A DNA stretch of 6,245 nt from an uncultured Clostridia bacterium (GTDB lineage: Bacteria; Bacillota; Clostridia; Oscillospirales; Acutalibacteraceae). How positions within the stretch are numbered: position 1 is the stretch's first letter; the number at the start of each line of letters is the position of its first letter. Positions 1-5,299 of the stretch are shown here, one piece after another. Made by a program: the position numbers and the translations under genes. The stretch spans positions 1 through 6,245 of the forward strand of contig CANRDH010000097.1 of assembly GCA_947629295.1 (NCBI GenBank), read 5' to 3'. The notes under the pieces were generated by a model. The model was not told the origin of the DNA. It saw only the letters and a program-made list of their open reading frames with translations, and did not search any database.

Positions 1-88
1 TTACTTCCCCCTCCGACCTGCTCTTTGCTATCAAGGCTACATCATATCGCTCACGGAGAGCTTGTTCATCGAATAACTCGGATAACAT
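1..88 (-). CDS. Possible internally started C-terminal Rpn fragment (RpnS-like), partial
   Basis: Within the nuclease gene, Met222 (ATG at 88-86) is preceded by AAGAAGGAGG at 106-97 with an 8-nt spacer. This is the best Shine-Dalgarno match in the left part of the window, better than that of the full-length start. The frame is that of the nuclease, so initiation here would yield only the C-terminal tail, which begins MLSELFDEQALRERYDVAL and leaves the window. In E. coli, rpn genes are known to make a short C-terminal protein from inside the gene that binds and blocks the full-length toxin. A weak upstream promoter-like pair (TTTACA at 192-187, TATCAG at 170-165, 16-bp spacer) could supply a separate transcript but is not convincing. 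The codons AAG AAG GAG GTA also encode a KKEV segment that may be kept for protein reasons, so chance is not excluded. Confidence 0.4.
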   Translation of the reverse strand, partial: MLSELFDEQALRERYDVALIAKSRSEGEV

Positions 89-751
89 GGAATATACCTC
101 CTTCTTATGTGTGTTAAGGAAATCAACAAGATAACCCTTTTCCAAACAAATCCTTATGGTTTCCCTGATACACTCTATTGTATTTCTGTAAATTTTTCTT
201 TGCTCATCGTATACTTTGCTAAAATTAATATACTGCCCGTAAATTGTCGCTGCATTTGTCCTTTTCAGAACCCTTACTCTGATATCAAGCGGTGCCTCAC
301 CGCCAAAATACGTCTGATTCAATGATACCTCGTCCGATACATTTTTCCCACCCGTATAGACAACATAAAATTCGGGCTTCGGAAGCTCAACCTTACTGCA
401 TATATGCTCGCTTTGATTAGTTTCCCTAAGATAACGCCGATATGTTTCCGTGATATAAAAAAGCATACGCAGAGAAATATTTTCTGTCCATTTGCTTTGT
501 GCCTCAACCAAAAGGATATATTTTGATTTTTCCCCGTCCTTTATGATAAAGCCCAAATCATTGTATATATCATTAACAAGCACGGTTTCAAGTGTTTCTA
601 TTTGAATATCATCCACTGTTACATCAGTATCCTCAGGGTGAAGCTCTTTGTACAATTCAAGAATATTTTTCGGATCCCCGAAAAGACATGAAAATACGCT
701 GTCCTTGGTTTTATATTTTGTTGTGCGGTAATCCATTAATTCATCATCCAT
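1..751 (-). CDS. Rpn-family PD-(D/E)XK nuclease / putative transposase (PDDEXK_2), C-terminus beyond window
   Basis: The reading frame is open from an ATG at 751 to the window edge: 250 residues with no stop, so the C-terminus is missing. The N-terminus (DYRTTKYKTKDSVF, then a LFGDPKNILELY-like segment and HPEDTDV) is the signature of the Rpn/PDDEXK_2 proteins (PF12784) common in gut Firmicutes. The nuclease core is visible as NDIYNDLGF (Asp65) followed by LLVEAQSKW (Glu83, Gln85, Lys87), the D...E-x-Q-x-K form of the PD-(D/E)XK site. PKPEFYVVYTG at 125-134 is another family block. From about residue 215 the sequence turns charged and helical and ends in RSEGEV, typical of the repetitive E/G/R-rich tail of these proteins. 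The start is fixed by AAGGAAGGGG just upstream and by a consensus promoter. Characterised Rpn proteins are DNA endonucleases, and E. coli members act as toxic anti-phage proteins. Whether this one is active is inference, but the core residues are intact. An internal ribosome binding site lies at codon 222. Confidence 0.9.
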   Translation of the reverse strand, partial: MDDELMDYRTTKYKTKDSVFSCLFGDPKNILELYKELHPEDTDVTVDDIQIETLETVLVNDIYNDLGFIIKDGEKSKYILLVEAQSKWTENISLRMLFYITETYRRYLRETNQSEHICSKVELPKPEFYVVYTGGKNVSDEVSLNQTYFGGEAPLDIRVRVLKRTNAATIYGQYINFSKVYDEQRKIYRNTIECIRETIRICLEKGYLVDFLNTHKKEVYSMLSELFDEQALRERYDVALIAKSRSEGEV

Positions 752-776
752 CGGTATCACCCCTTCCTTTAATTAT

Positions 777-805
777 ATTATATAATTTTCGCCGTATTAT
801 GTCAA
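777..805 (-). promoter_or_regulatory. Perfect consensus sigma-A promoter of the Rpn nuclease gene
   Basis: Read on the minus strand, TTGACA (805-800) is followed after exactly 17 bp by TATAAT (782-777), a 12/12 match to the housekeeping consensus. Transcription would start near 770, giving a leader of about 20 nt that carries AAGGAAGGGG before the ATG at 751. The nuclease therefore has its own strong promoter and is isolated from the upstream xre unit by the terminator at 854-900. No obvious operator overlaps it. Confidence 0.85.
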
Positions 806-832
806 TTACTTTTCATTACTCCGGAAATATGC

Positions 833-842
833 TGTGTACACA
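833..842. repeat. 10-bp perfect palindrome TGTGTACACA upstream of the nuclease promoter
   Basis: TGTGTACACA is its own reverse complement. It lies about 28 bp upstream of the -35 box of the nuclease gene and about 12 bp from the terminator stem. It could be a binding site for a dimeric regulator acting on this promoter, but a 10-bp palindrome can occur by chance and no second copy was seen in the window. Confidence 0.25.
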
Positions 843-853
843 AAATCTGATAT

Positions 854-900
854 AAAAACGGCAGATCCCCCGGCAAAAACCGAGGGATCGACCGCTTTTT
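854..900 (-). terminator. Hairpin terminator after the membrane protein-xre unit (possibly bidirectional)
   Basis: On the minus strand AAAAAGCGG opens a long interrupted stem: outer CGG/CCG, a 2x2 internal loop, GATCCC/GGGATC, one mismatch, then CGG/CCG around a short loop. It ends in GCCGTTTTTAT. The U tract and GC stem suit a Rho-independent terminator 44 bp after the xre stop at 944. Read on the plus strand the same hairpin also ends in CTTTTT, immediately followed by AGGAGG, so it could terminate in both directions or act as an attenuator in front of the remnant start at 914. Confidence 0.75.
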
Positions 901-955
901 AGGAGGAATGTATATGAAGATTAAAACTTATAAACGTACCTTATCAGCTTTCCTC
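901..955 (+). pseudogene. Orphaned 5' end of a gene: strong RBS, ATG and secretory-type N-terminus
   Basis: The plus strand carries AGGAGG (901-906), a 7-nt spacer and ATG at 914, then codons for MKIKTYKRTLSAFL. Perfect RBS spacing with a basic start leading into a hydrophobic stretch resembles the beginning of a signal peptide in clostridial secreted proteins. Instead of continuing as a hydrophobic helix, the frame runs antisense through the end of xre as LKKEKLFKFF and stops at 1010-1012, 32 codons in all. I read this as the start of a gene whose body was lost or replaced when the xre segment came to lie against it, with the join somewhere around 944-956. The alternative is a genuine 32-residue peptide gene or pure chance. 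No other part of a secreted protein is present nearby. Confidence 0.4.
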
Positions 956-1156
956 AAAAAAGAAAAGCTCTTCAAATTTTTTATCGAGTGCTATGCACAA
1001 AAGCAAAGCTAATTTTGCACTCGGGCAAAACTGATTGTTTTCTATCGAGCTGATAGTCTGTCTGGAAACACCCACCGTTTCGGCAAGCTCCCCTTGTGAT
1101 ATCCGTTTTTCCGCACGAGCCACACGCAGTCTGTTCTGAAAAATTATATCATTCAT
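944..1156 (-). CDS. Small XRE/Cro-type helix-turn-helix transcriptional regulator
   Basis: This 70-residue protein is essentially one DNA-binding domain. The N-terminus NRLRVARAEKRISQ is the usual first helix of the family, and QGELAETVGVSRQTISSIE at 21-39 is the helix-turn-helix, with SRQTIS as recognition helix. The segment FCPSAKLALLLCIALDKKFEELF at 43-65 forms the closing helices, as in short regulators of the YozG/HTH_3 type. No sensor or dimerisation domain follows. The ATG lies 4 nt after the stop of the membrane-protein gene, and its own RBS is weak (GGTGTGAG), which suggests translational coupling. Small XRE proteins of this kind commonly repress their own operon. The dyad over the -35 box at 1528-1545 is the obvious candidate target (inference). 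Confidence 0.9.
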   Translation of the reverse strand: MNDIIFQNRLRVARAEKRISQGELAETVGVSRQTISSIENNQFCPSAKLALLLCIALDKKFEELFFFEES

Positions 1157-1160
1157 TTTC

Positions 1161-1472
1161 TCACACCATAAAGAATAAGACTATACAGCAGCCCGCCGCA
1201 ATCCCTGTTACTATTCCCGATATCAAATACCAAGGTTTTTTCAGATTTTTGAACTGATAAATAAATGTCGCGCATAAATATGCTGTTATCATAGCAACAT
1301 ATTCGTAAAACGGCTCACGGTTCAGTGCTTTATAAATGCTGAACATCAGACAAAGGATACCCACTGTAACAGCGCCTATGCCAAAGGAAAAATTATATAC
1401 ACGCTGTTCTCTTTCATCAAGACCGTTACGGTTTTTTTCTTTATTTTTTTCAAGAATTTCCTTTTTATCCAT
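1161..1472 (-). CDS. Small three-helix membrane protein, DUF6442-like, paired with the XRE regulator
   Basis: The 103-residue protein starts with a charged cytoplasmic segment, MDKKEILEKNKEKNRNGLDEREQ without hydrophobic residues in a run, followed by three predicted membrane segments at about 27-47, 57-73 and 81-102. The layout and the opening KKEILEKNKEKN recall DUF6442 proteins, which are typically encoded beside a small XRE regulator. That assignment is from memory of the family, not a search. A longer reading from 1514 is open, but its start lies between the -35 and -10 boxes of the promoter and so cannot be on the transcript. The ATG at 1472 has CGGAG 8 nt upstream and is preferred. The protein's role is unknown; the pairing suggests a membrane partner or output of the regulator. 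Confidence 0.75.
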   Translation of the reverse strand: MDKKEILEKNKEKNRNGLDEREQRVYNFSFGIGAVTVGILCLMFSIYKALNREPFYEYVAMITAYLCATFIYQFKNLKKPWYLISGIVTGIAAGCCIVLFFMV

Positions 1473-1504
1473 AACAGCTTCTCCGTTTGTTATCCTATGG
1501 TTAT

Positions 1505-1533
1505 ATAATAGCATATCTCTTTCAAGATGTCAA
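1505..1533 (-). promoter_or_regulatory. Sigma-A promoter of the membrane protein-xre unit
   Basis: On the minus strand TTGACA (1533-1528), 17 bp and TATTAT (1510-1505) match the consensus at 11 of 12 positions. Start of transcription near 1498 gives a leader of about 26 nt to the ATG at 1472. It separates this unit from the lipid kinase operon, whose stop is only 65 bp upstream at 1598. Confidence 0.8.
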
Positions 1534-1567
1534 GTATTCTTGTCAATTTTTCTTCTAAACTTGTCAA
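1528..1567 (-). promoter_or_regulatory. Candidate XRE operator: dyad over the -35 box plus an extra half-site
   Basis: On the minus strand TGACAAG (1545-1539), AATA, CTTGACA (1534-1528) forms a dyad with 6 of 7 matching arm positions, and its right arm contains the -35 hexamer. A further TTGACAAG lies at 1567-1560. TTGACA thus occurs three times in 40 bp, at 13- and 21-bp spacing. Placement over the -35 box is what a self-repressing XRE protein would need. The assignment to the regulator encoded at 944-1156 is inference. Confidence 0.45.
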
Positions 1568-1597
1568 AATTTTTTTTGCATAATTCTGCACAAAGAC

Positions 1598-2524
1598 CTA
1601 ATGCCTTCCATGCTTTCTCATAATAATGTCTATTGCACAGCGATTATTTTTTATATTTATGCTTGTTCCCTCGTTCCTGTGCTCCCCGTCAACCGCCCAA
1701 TCGAGCGGCTCCTCCGAGGTTATATCTATTTCGGAGGCATGGAAAAAGATTATATTGTCATGCTTGTAGGATTTATTGAGCATGGAAAGCACCGTTGCCA
1801 ATGCATTCAAAATATTCTTCGGTCGTTTTATCAGCATGACTTCAAATTTACCGTCCGCGAAATCTACCATATCGTTATCAAATTTAAAAAGTCCCGCAAC
1901 GGAGGTTGAATTTGTCACTGCACCGAAAATATAATCTCCCTCACAACTTCTGTTATCTGTTATTATTTTAGCATGATAAGATTTTATTTTGTGCAAATAT
2001 TTGACAGCGCCAAACATATATGCAAGTCTTCCGAATATATTTTTCGCCTTTTGAGGAGTTGCGTAAGATACCTCAGTAAAAGCACCAAAAGAAGCAATAT
2101 ATACAAAATACTTATCATTAAAACTTCCGATGTCAAACGGTGACGATTCACCTGCGGCAATAGTTTTTGCGGCCTTTATGGGTTTGGTATGCAGATTAAG
2201 GCTGCGGGCAAGGTCATTGGTGGTCCCCATTGGAATACATCCCAGCGGCTTCTTTATATCCGACTGCATCATTCCGGATATTGTTTCGCTTATTGTTCCG
2301 TCGCCGCCGCAGCAGCCTATTACATCATATTCGCCAATATGTTTTTTCACAAGATAATCTGCATTATAATCGGGAGATGTAAAATATGCCGCTATCTCAA
2401 TATTCTTTTTATCAAATATATCCGCTATTTTCCCTGTTGAAAAGCTTAATTTCCGCTTGCCCGAGTGTGGGTTTATTATCATCATAAGCTTGATTCGTTC
2501 GTTTTCCGCTTTATCTCTTTTCAT
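1598..2524 (-). CDS. Diacylglycerol kinase family lipid kinase (YegS/Rv2252/BmrU type)
   Basis: The 308-residue length is typical for soluble or membrane-associated bacterial lipid kinases that phosphorylate diacylglycerol or related lipids with ATP and return them to phospholipid synthesis. Visible motifs in order are INPHSG at 17-22, the nucleotide-binding GGDGT at 73-77, PMGTTNDLAR at 98-107, the FDIG block at 130-133, NSTSVAG at 205-211, FADG at 222-225 and DWAVDGE at 275-281, the last being where the family keeps catalytic acidic residues. No frameshift or missing motif is apparent. The open frame extends 5 codons upstream to a TTG, but the ATG at 2524 sits 7 nt after GAGGGG and is the better start. 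It is the last gene of the run starting with the aminotransferase, 41 bp after the small membrane protein. No clear hairpin terminator follows. The exact lipid substrate cannot be told from sequence. Confidence 0.93.
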   Translation of the reverse strand: MKRDKAENERIKLMMIINPHSGKRKLSFSTGKIADIFDKKNIEIAAYFTSPDYNADYLVKKHIGEYDVIGCCGGDGTISETISGMMQSDIKKPLGCIPMGTTNDLARSLNLHTKPIKAAKTIAAGESSPFDIGSFNDKYFVYIASFGAFTEVSYATPQKAKNIFGRLAYMFGAVKYLHKIKSYHAKIITDNRSCEGDYIFGAVTNSTSVAGLFKFDNDMVDFADGKFEVMLIKRPKNILNALATVLSMLNKSYKHDNIIFFHASEIDITSEEPLDWAVDGEHRNEGTSINIKNNRCAIDIIMRKHGRH

Positions 2525-2565
2525 AATTTCACCCCTCAAACTAAAATTCGGGCAAGTATATATTA

Positions 2566-2925
2566 TCAGTCCTTATTCATCCTGTCACCGTTTGTAATAT
2601 TCGCAGAGCCCGCACTGTTCCGATTTGTCGTTTTAATAACATCCTTTGTAACATTGCTGAAAATGAAGGAAAGATTTCTGATTATTACATATCTTACGTA
2701 TCCTATAAGGCATATAACCGTCAAAAGCAGAAGCACTCCGCATACGATCGTCTCCGTTATCATACCGCTTTGCAAACTCTGGAGCTGTCCGTATGCAGCG
2801 CTGTCGGCAGAAACAGCAGCCATACCTGCCCCTATCTCATTAATAGAGCCTATAAGTCCAAATAATCTGTATCCCTCATAAATCCCGCTGAGGAGCAAAA
2901 CTATAAGCGTAAAAGAAAAAAACAT
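2566..2925 (-). CDS. Small two-helix membrane protein of unknown function
   Basis: I do not recognise this 119-residue protein. It has a hydrophobic N-terminus (about 1-14, FFSFTLIVLLLSG) that may be a membrane anchor or uncleaved signal, a Gly/Ala/Ser-rich middle with SINEIGAGMAAVSADSAAYG at 27-46, a second strong membrane helix at about 60-82 (VCGVLLLLTVICLIGYVRYV), then a polar Asn/Thr/Lys-rich tail. It starts with ATG behind AGAAGGAGG at a 5-6 nt distance, an excellent RBS, 33 bp after the trpS stop, so it is probably cotranscribed with trpS and the lipid kinase. The quality of the RBS and the agreement of frame, spacing and hydrophobic pattern argue that it is a real gene. A link to the membrane-lipid kinase next door is possible but rests on position alone. 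Confidence 0.75.
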   Translation of the reverse strand: MFFSFTLIVLLLSGIYEGYRLFGLIGSINEIGAGMAAVSADSAAYGQLQSLQSGMITETIVCGVLLLLTVICLIGYVRYVIIRNLSFIFSNVTKDVIKTTNRNSAGSANITNGDRMNKD

Positions 2926-2958
2926 TTTACTTCCTCCTTCTGAAATATCGAATATTCA

Positions 2959-3984
2959 TTATTTGGGCAGATAACCTATGTTCTTCATTGCCTTATCAAG
3001 TGTTCTCTGAGAAATTTTCAGTGCAAATTCCGCACCCTTGCGATACTGCTCCTCAAGGTATGCCTTATCCTTAATGTATTCAGCAAACCTTTCCTGTATG
3101 GGGCGAAGCTCCTCAATAACGGCTTCTCCGACTGCTGTCTTAAAATCGCCGTAGCCTTTTCCTTCAAACTCTGCGGTTATTTCATCAGGCGTTTTACCCG
3201 TAACCGCACTCATAATTCCGATAAGGTTATTAATTCCGTCCTTACCATCACCGATACATACTTTCGCTTCACTGTCTGTAACCGCACGTTTAAATTTTTT
3301 CATGATAACTTCCGGTTTATCAAGCACAGCTACCCATGCGTTTGCATTTTCATCAGACTTTGACATCTTCTTTGCCGGATTCTGGAGCGACATTACCCTT
3401 GCGCCAACCCTGCCGATATACGGATTCGGAACTGTAAAGGTTTTTCCGTATATTCCGTTAAATCTTTCGGCAATATTTCTTGACAGCTCAAGATGCTGCC
3501 TCTGGTCTTCTCCCACAGGAACGAGGTCAGCCTGATAAAGCAGAATGTCCGCAGCCATAAGTGAAGGGTAGGTAAAAAGTCCCGCATTTACATTATCGGC
3601 GTGCTTCTGCGATTTATCCTTAAACTGCGTCATTCTCGAAAGCTCACCGAACTGTGTATAACAATTAAGCAGCCATGCAAGCTCTGCATGAGTATGAACA
3701 TGGCTTTGTATAAAAAACATACTTTTATCCGTATCTATTCCGCAGGCAAGCAAAAGTGCATATGCCTCAAGTATATTCTGCTTAAATACCTTCGGCTCCT
3801 GTCTTACAGTAATAGCATGAAGATCGGCAACAGCAAAAATACAGTCATAATCATCCTGTAATTTTACCCAGTTACGAAGTGCTCCGAGATAATTACCGAG
3901 AGTAATTGTACCGCTCGGTTGTATTGCACTGAATATTCTTTTTTTTCTTTCAGACACCTGAGTTTTCTTTATTTCTTCTGACAT
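2959..3984 (-). CDS. trpS: Tryptophan--tRNA ligase (TrpRS)
   Basis: The class Ic synthetase charges tRNA-Trp with tryptophan using ATP in the cytoplasm. At 341 residues it has the expected length. The Rossmann-fold HIGH-equivalent is in IQPSGTITLGNYLGA (21-35, TLGN at 28-31) and the second ATP signature is KMSKS at 206-210. The tryptophan pocket and conserved core are clear in MAADILLYQADLVPVGEDQRQHLEL (143-167, with Asp152 as the indole-NH contact of the family). The first 15 residues (polar, before KRIFSAIQPSG) are a short extension seen in some Clostridia. ATG at 3984 lies one base after the aminotransferase stop codon, and its RBS GGGGAGG falls inside the last codons of that gene, so translation is very probably coupled. 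No T-box leader is present before the operon, unlike many Firmicute trpS genes. Confidence 0.98.
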   Translation of the reverse strand: MSEEIKKTQVSERKKRIFSAIQPSGTITLGNYLGALRNWVKLQDDYDCIFAVADLHAITVRQEPKVFKQNILEAYALLLACGIDTDKSMFFIQSHVHTHAELAWLLNCYTQFGELSRMTQFKDKSQKHADNVNAGLFTYPSLMAADILLYQADLVPVGEDQRQHLELSRNIAERFNGIYGKTFTVPNPYIGRVGARVMSLQNPAKKMSKSDENANAWVAVLDKPEVIMKKFKRAVTDSEAKVCIGDGKDGINNLIGIMSAVTGKTPDEITAEFEGKGYGDFKTAVGEAVIEELRPIQERFAEYIKDKAYLEEQYRKGAEFALKISQRTLDKAMKNIGYLPK

Positions 3985-3985
3985 A

Positions 3986-5182
3986 TTATAATACCTCCCC
4001 GGCTAATTTTCCCAATATTTTTATTCCTTTTTCAAGCTGTTCGTCCGTAGGTGTGGAGAAATTTATTCTGAACGAGCTGCTTTGCTCACTTTCATCCGTC
4101 AGAAAAGCATTTCCCGGAACAACGCATACCTTATTCTGCACAGCCTTGGTACAGAATTCGGACATTGATATTTTCGCATTTTCGGGAAGCTTACACCATA
4201 TAAAAAGACCTCCCTGTATTTTTTCATATGTTATTCCTGTCGGAACAAGGTATTTGTCAAGCAGATCCATGCAGAAATTTGCTTTCTTTCTGTATATTTC
4301 ACGAAGCTTTTTAAGGTGTGCTTCAAAATCGTATTCCGTAAGAAATCTGTGTGCCACCATCTGTGCCCATGAATTTGTATGAACATCCTCTCCCTGCTTG
4401 CATACTATCATCTTCTGCAAAACAGGCTTTGGAGCAATAGCGAAGCCGATACGCATTCCGGGGGAAAGTACCTTTGAAAATGAGCCTGCATATACGACTA
4501 TTCCGTCATTGTCAAATGATTTTATACACGGAACATCCTCTCCGCTTATTCTCAATTCTCCGTATGGGTTATCCTCAAGTATCATTACATTATATTTCCC
4601 TGCAAGCTCATATATAGCCTTACGTTTTTCAAAACTTGTCGTAATTCCCGAAGGATTCTGAAAATTTGCTATAATATAGATAAAGCGGATATTCTTTTCC
4701 GTTTTAAGTGCCTTTTCGAGAAGCTCAAGGTTCATACCGTCACTCTCCATAGGAATACCGCAAAGGCGGCAGTTAAACGAACGGAAGGAGTTAAGTGATC
4801 CTATAAAACTTGGTGCTTCGCAAATAACAACATCTCTTTCGTTGCAAACAGACTTAGTAAACAGATCCATAACCTGTTGTGCTCCAGAGGTTATAAGTAT
4901 ATCGTCATTATCTGTACCGACATTATATTTTTTATTCATATAATCCCATACGGCGCTGCGTAGTGGGGGATATCCCTCTGTCACACTGTATTGAAGTGCC
5001 GCAACAGGTTCTTCCCTCAATATTTTATTTGAAATTTCAGCTATTGCTTCAGTCGGGAAAGCTTCCGGTGCAGGGTTTCCGGCAGAAAGTGAAACAACTG
5101 TAGGATCTGCGGCATACTTAAATATCTCTCTTATCGCCGATGGTTTCAGGGTTTGTACTCTATCAGACAAAATATATTCCAT
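3986..5182 (-). CDS. PLP-dependent class I/II aminotransferase (MocR-domain/2-aminoadipate aminotransferase-like)
   Basis: This 398-residue fold-type I enzyme moves amino groups between an amino acid and a 2-oxo acid using pyridoxal phosphate. Landmarks are SLSAGNPAPEAFP at 31-43, ALQYSVTEGYPPLR at 62-75, ITSGAQQVMDL at 97-107 for cofactor phosphate binding, NFQNPSG at 173-179 (Asn176), LEDNPYGELR at 202-211 (Asp204, Tyr207), the PLP lysine in AGSFSKVLSPGMRIG (Lys237) and the carboxylate-binding arginine in FRINFS (Arg372). The sequence is closest in style to stand-alone enzymes of the LysN/2-aminoadipate/aromatic aminotransferase group that resemble the C-terminal domain of MocR regulators; no DNA-binding domain is attached. 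The substrate is not certain. Coupling to trpS makes an aromatic amino acid plausible, but that is inference. Start: ATG at 5182 rather than TTG at 5185; the RBS is weak (GAAAGAAG). Confidence 0.93.
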   Translation of the reverse strand: MEYILSDRVQTLKPSAIREIFKYAADPTVVSLSAGNPAPEAFPTEAIAEISNKILREEPVAALQYSVTEGYPPLRSAVWDYMNKKYNVGTDNDDILITSGAQQVMDLFTKSVCNERDVVICEAPSFIGSLNSFRSFNCRLCGIPMESDGMNLELLEKALKTEKNIRFIYIIANFQNPSGITTSFEKRKAIYELAGKYNVMILEDNPYGELRISGEDVPCIKSFDNDGIVVYAGSFSKVLSPGMRIGFAIAPKPVLQKMIVCKQGEDVHTNSWAQMVAHRFLTEYDFEAHLKKLREIYRKKANFCMDLLDKYLVPTGITYEKIQGGLFIWCKLPENAKISMSEFCTKAVQNKVCVVPGNAFLTDESEQSSSFRINFSTPTDEQLEKGIKILGKLAGEVL

Positions 5183-5217
5183 CAATTTCAGCTTCTTTCA
5201 TAAATTTTATATACATA

Positions 5218-5246
5218 ATTTTAGCACATTTCCGTCATCTGTGCAA
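5218..5246 (-). promoter_or_regulatory. Possible promoter of the aminotransferase-trpS operon
   Basis: On the minus strand TTGCAC (5246-5241), 17 bp and TAAAAT (5223-5218) form a moderate pair: a good -10 box and a poor -35 box. It lies between the mrp terminator and the aminotransferase ATG at 5182, the only place where an operon promoter could be. Leader length would be about 30 nt, too short for a T-box or a tryptophan leader peptide. Confidence 0.45.
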
Positions 5247-5261
5247 CCGATAATATATCAA

Positions 5262-5294
5262 AAGCACCCGTATGTTATACCCATACGGATGCTT
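5262..5294 (-). terminator. Hairpin terminator after mrp
   Basis: On the minus strand AAGCATCCGTATG and CATACGGGTGCTT pair over 13 positions (one being a U-G wobble) around the 7-nt loop GGTATAA. The hairpin starts 5 bp after the mrp stop codon. The following U tract is short (TTTT then GATAT), so termination may be incomplete and some read-through into the aminotransferase operon is possible. In the plus direction no U tract follows. Confidence 0.7.
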
Positions 5295-5299
5295 ATAAC

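Noticed and set aside
165..192. Promoter-like pair inside the nuclease gene upstream of the internal start
   Set aside because: TTTACA with a 16-bp spacer and TATCAG matches only 9 of 12 positions in AT-rich DNA; mentioned as a possibility but too weak to list as a promoter.
107..325. Plus-strand open frame of 72 codons
   Set aside because: It lies entirely antisense to the well-supported Rpn nuclease, has no ribosome binding site of note and no recognisable protein character.
319..507. Minus-strand frame of 62 codons within the nuclease gene
   Set aside because: It is a shifted-frame shadow: the main nuclease frame is open through the whole stretch and carries the family motifs.
592..855. 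Plus-strand frame of 87 codons reaching into the intergenic region
   Set aside because: Antisense to the nuclease N-terminus and its promoter; no ribosome binding site or protein features.
1473..1514. Longer N-terminus for the three-helix membrane protein starting at 1514
   Set aside because: The upstream ATG falls within the promoter spacer, so it would not be transcribed; the downstream ATG at 1472 has its own ribosome binding site.
1565..1597. Terminator after the lipid kinase
   Set aside because: Only a short, mismatched TGCA-based stem is found, and on the minus strand it is followed by a run of A rather than T.
1601..1909. Plus-strand frame of 102 codons
   Set aside because: Antisense to the lipid kinase, whose motifs are intact on the minus strand.
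2465..2881. Plus-strand frame of 138 codons
   Set aside because: Antisense to the start of the lipid kinase and to the small membrane protein; the minus-strand gene has an excellent ribosome binding site, this frame has none.
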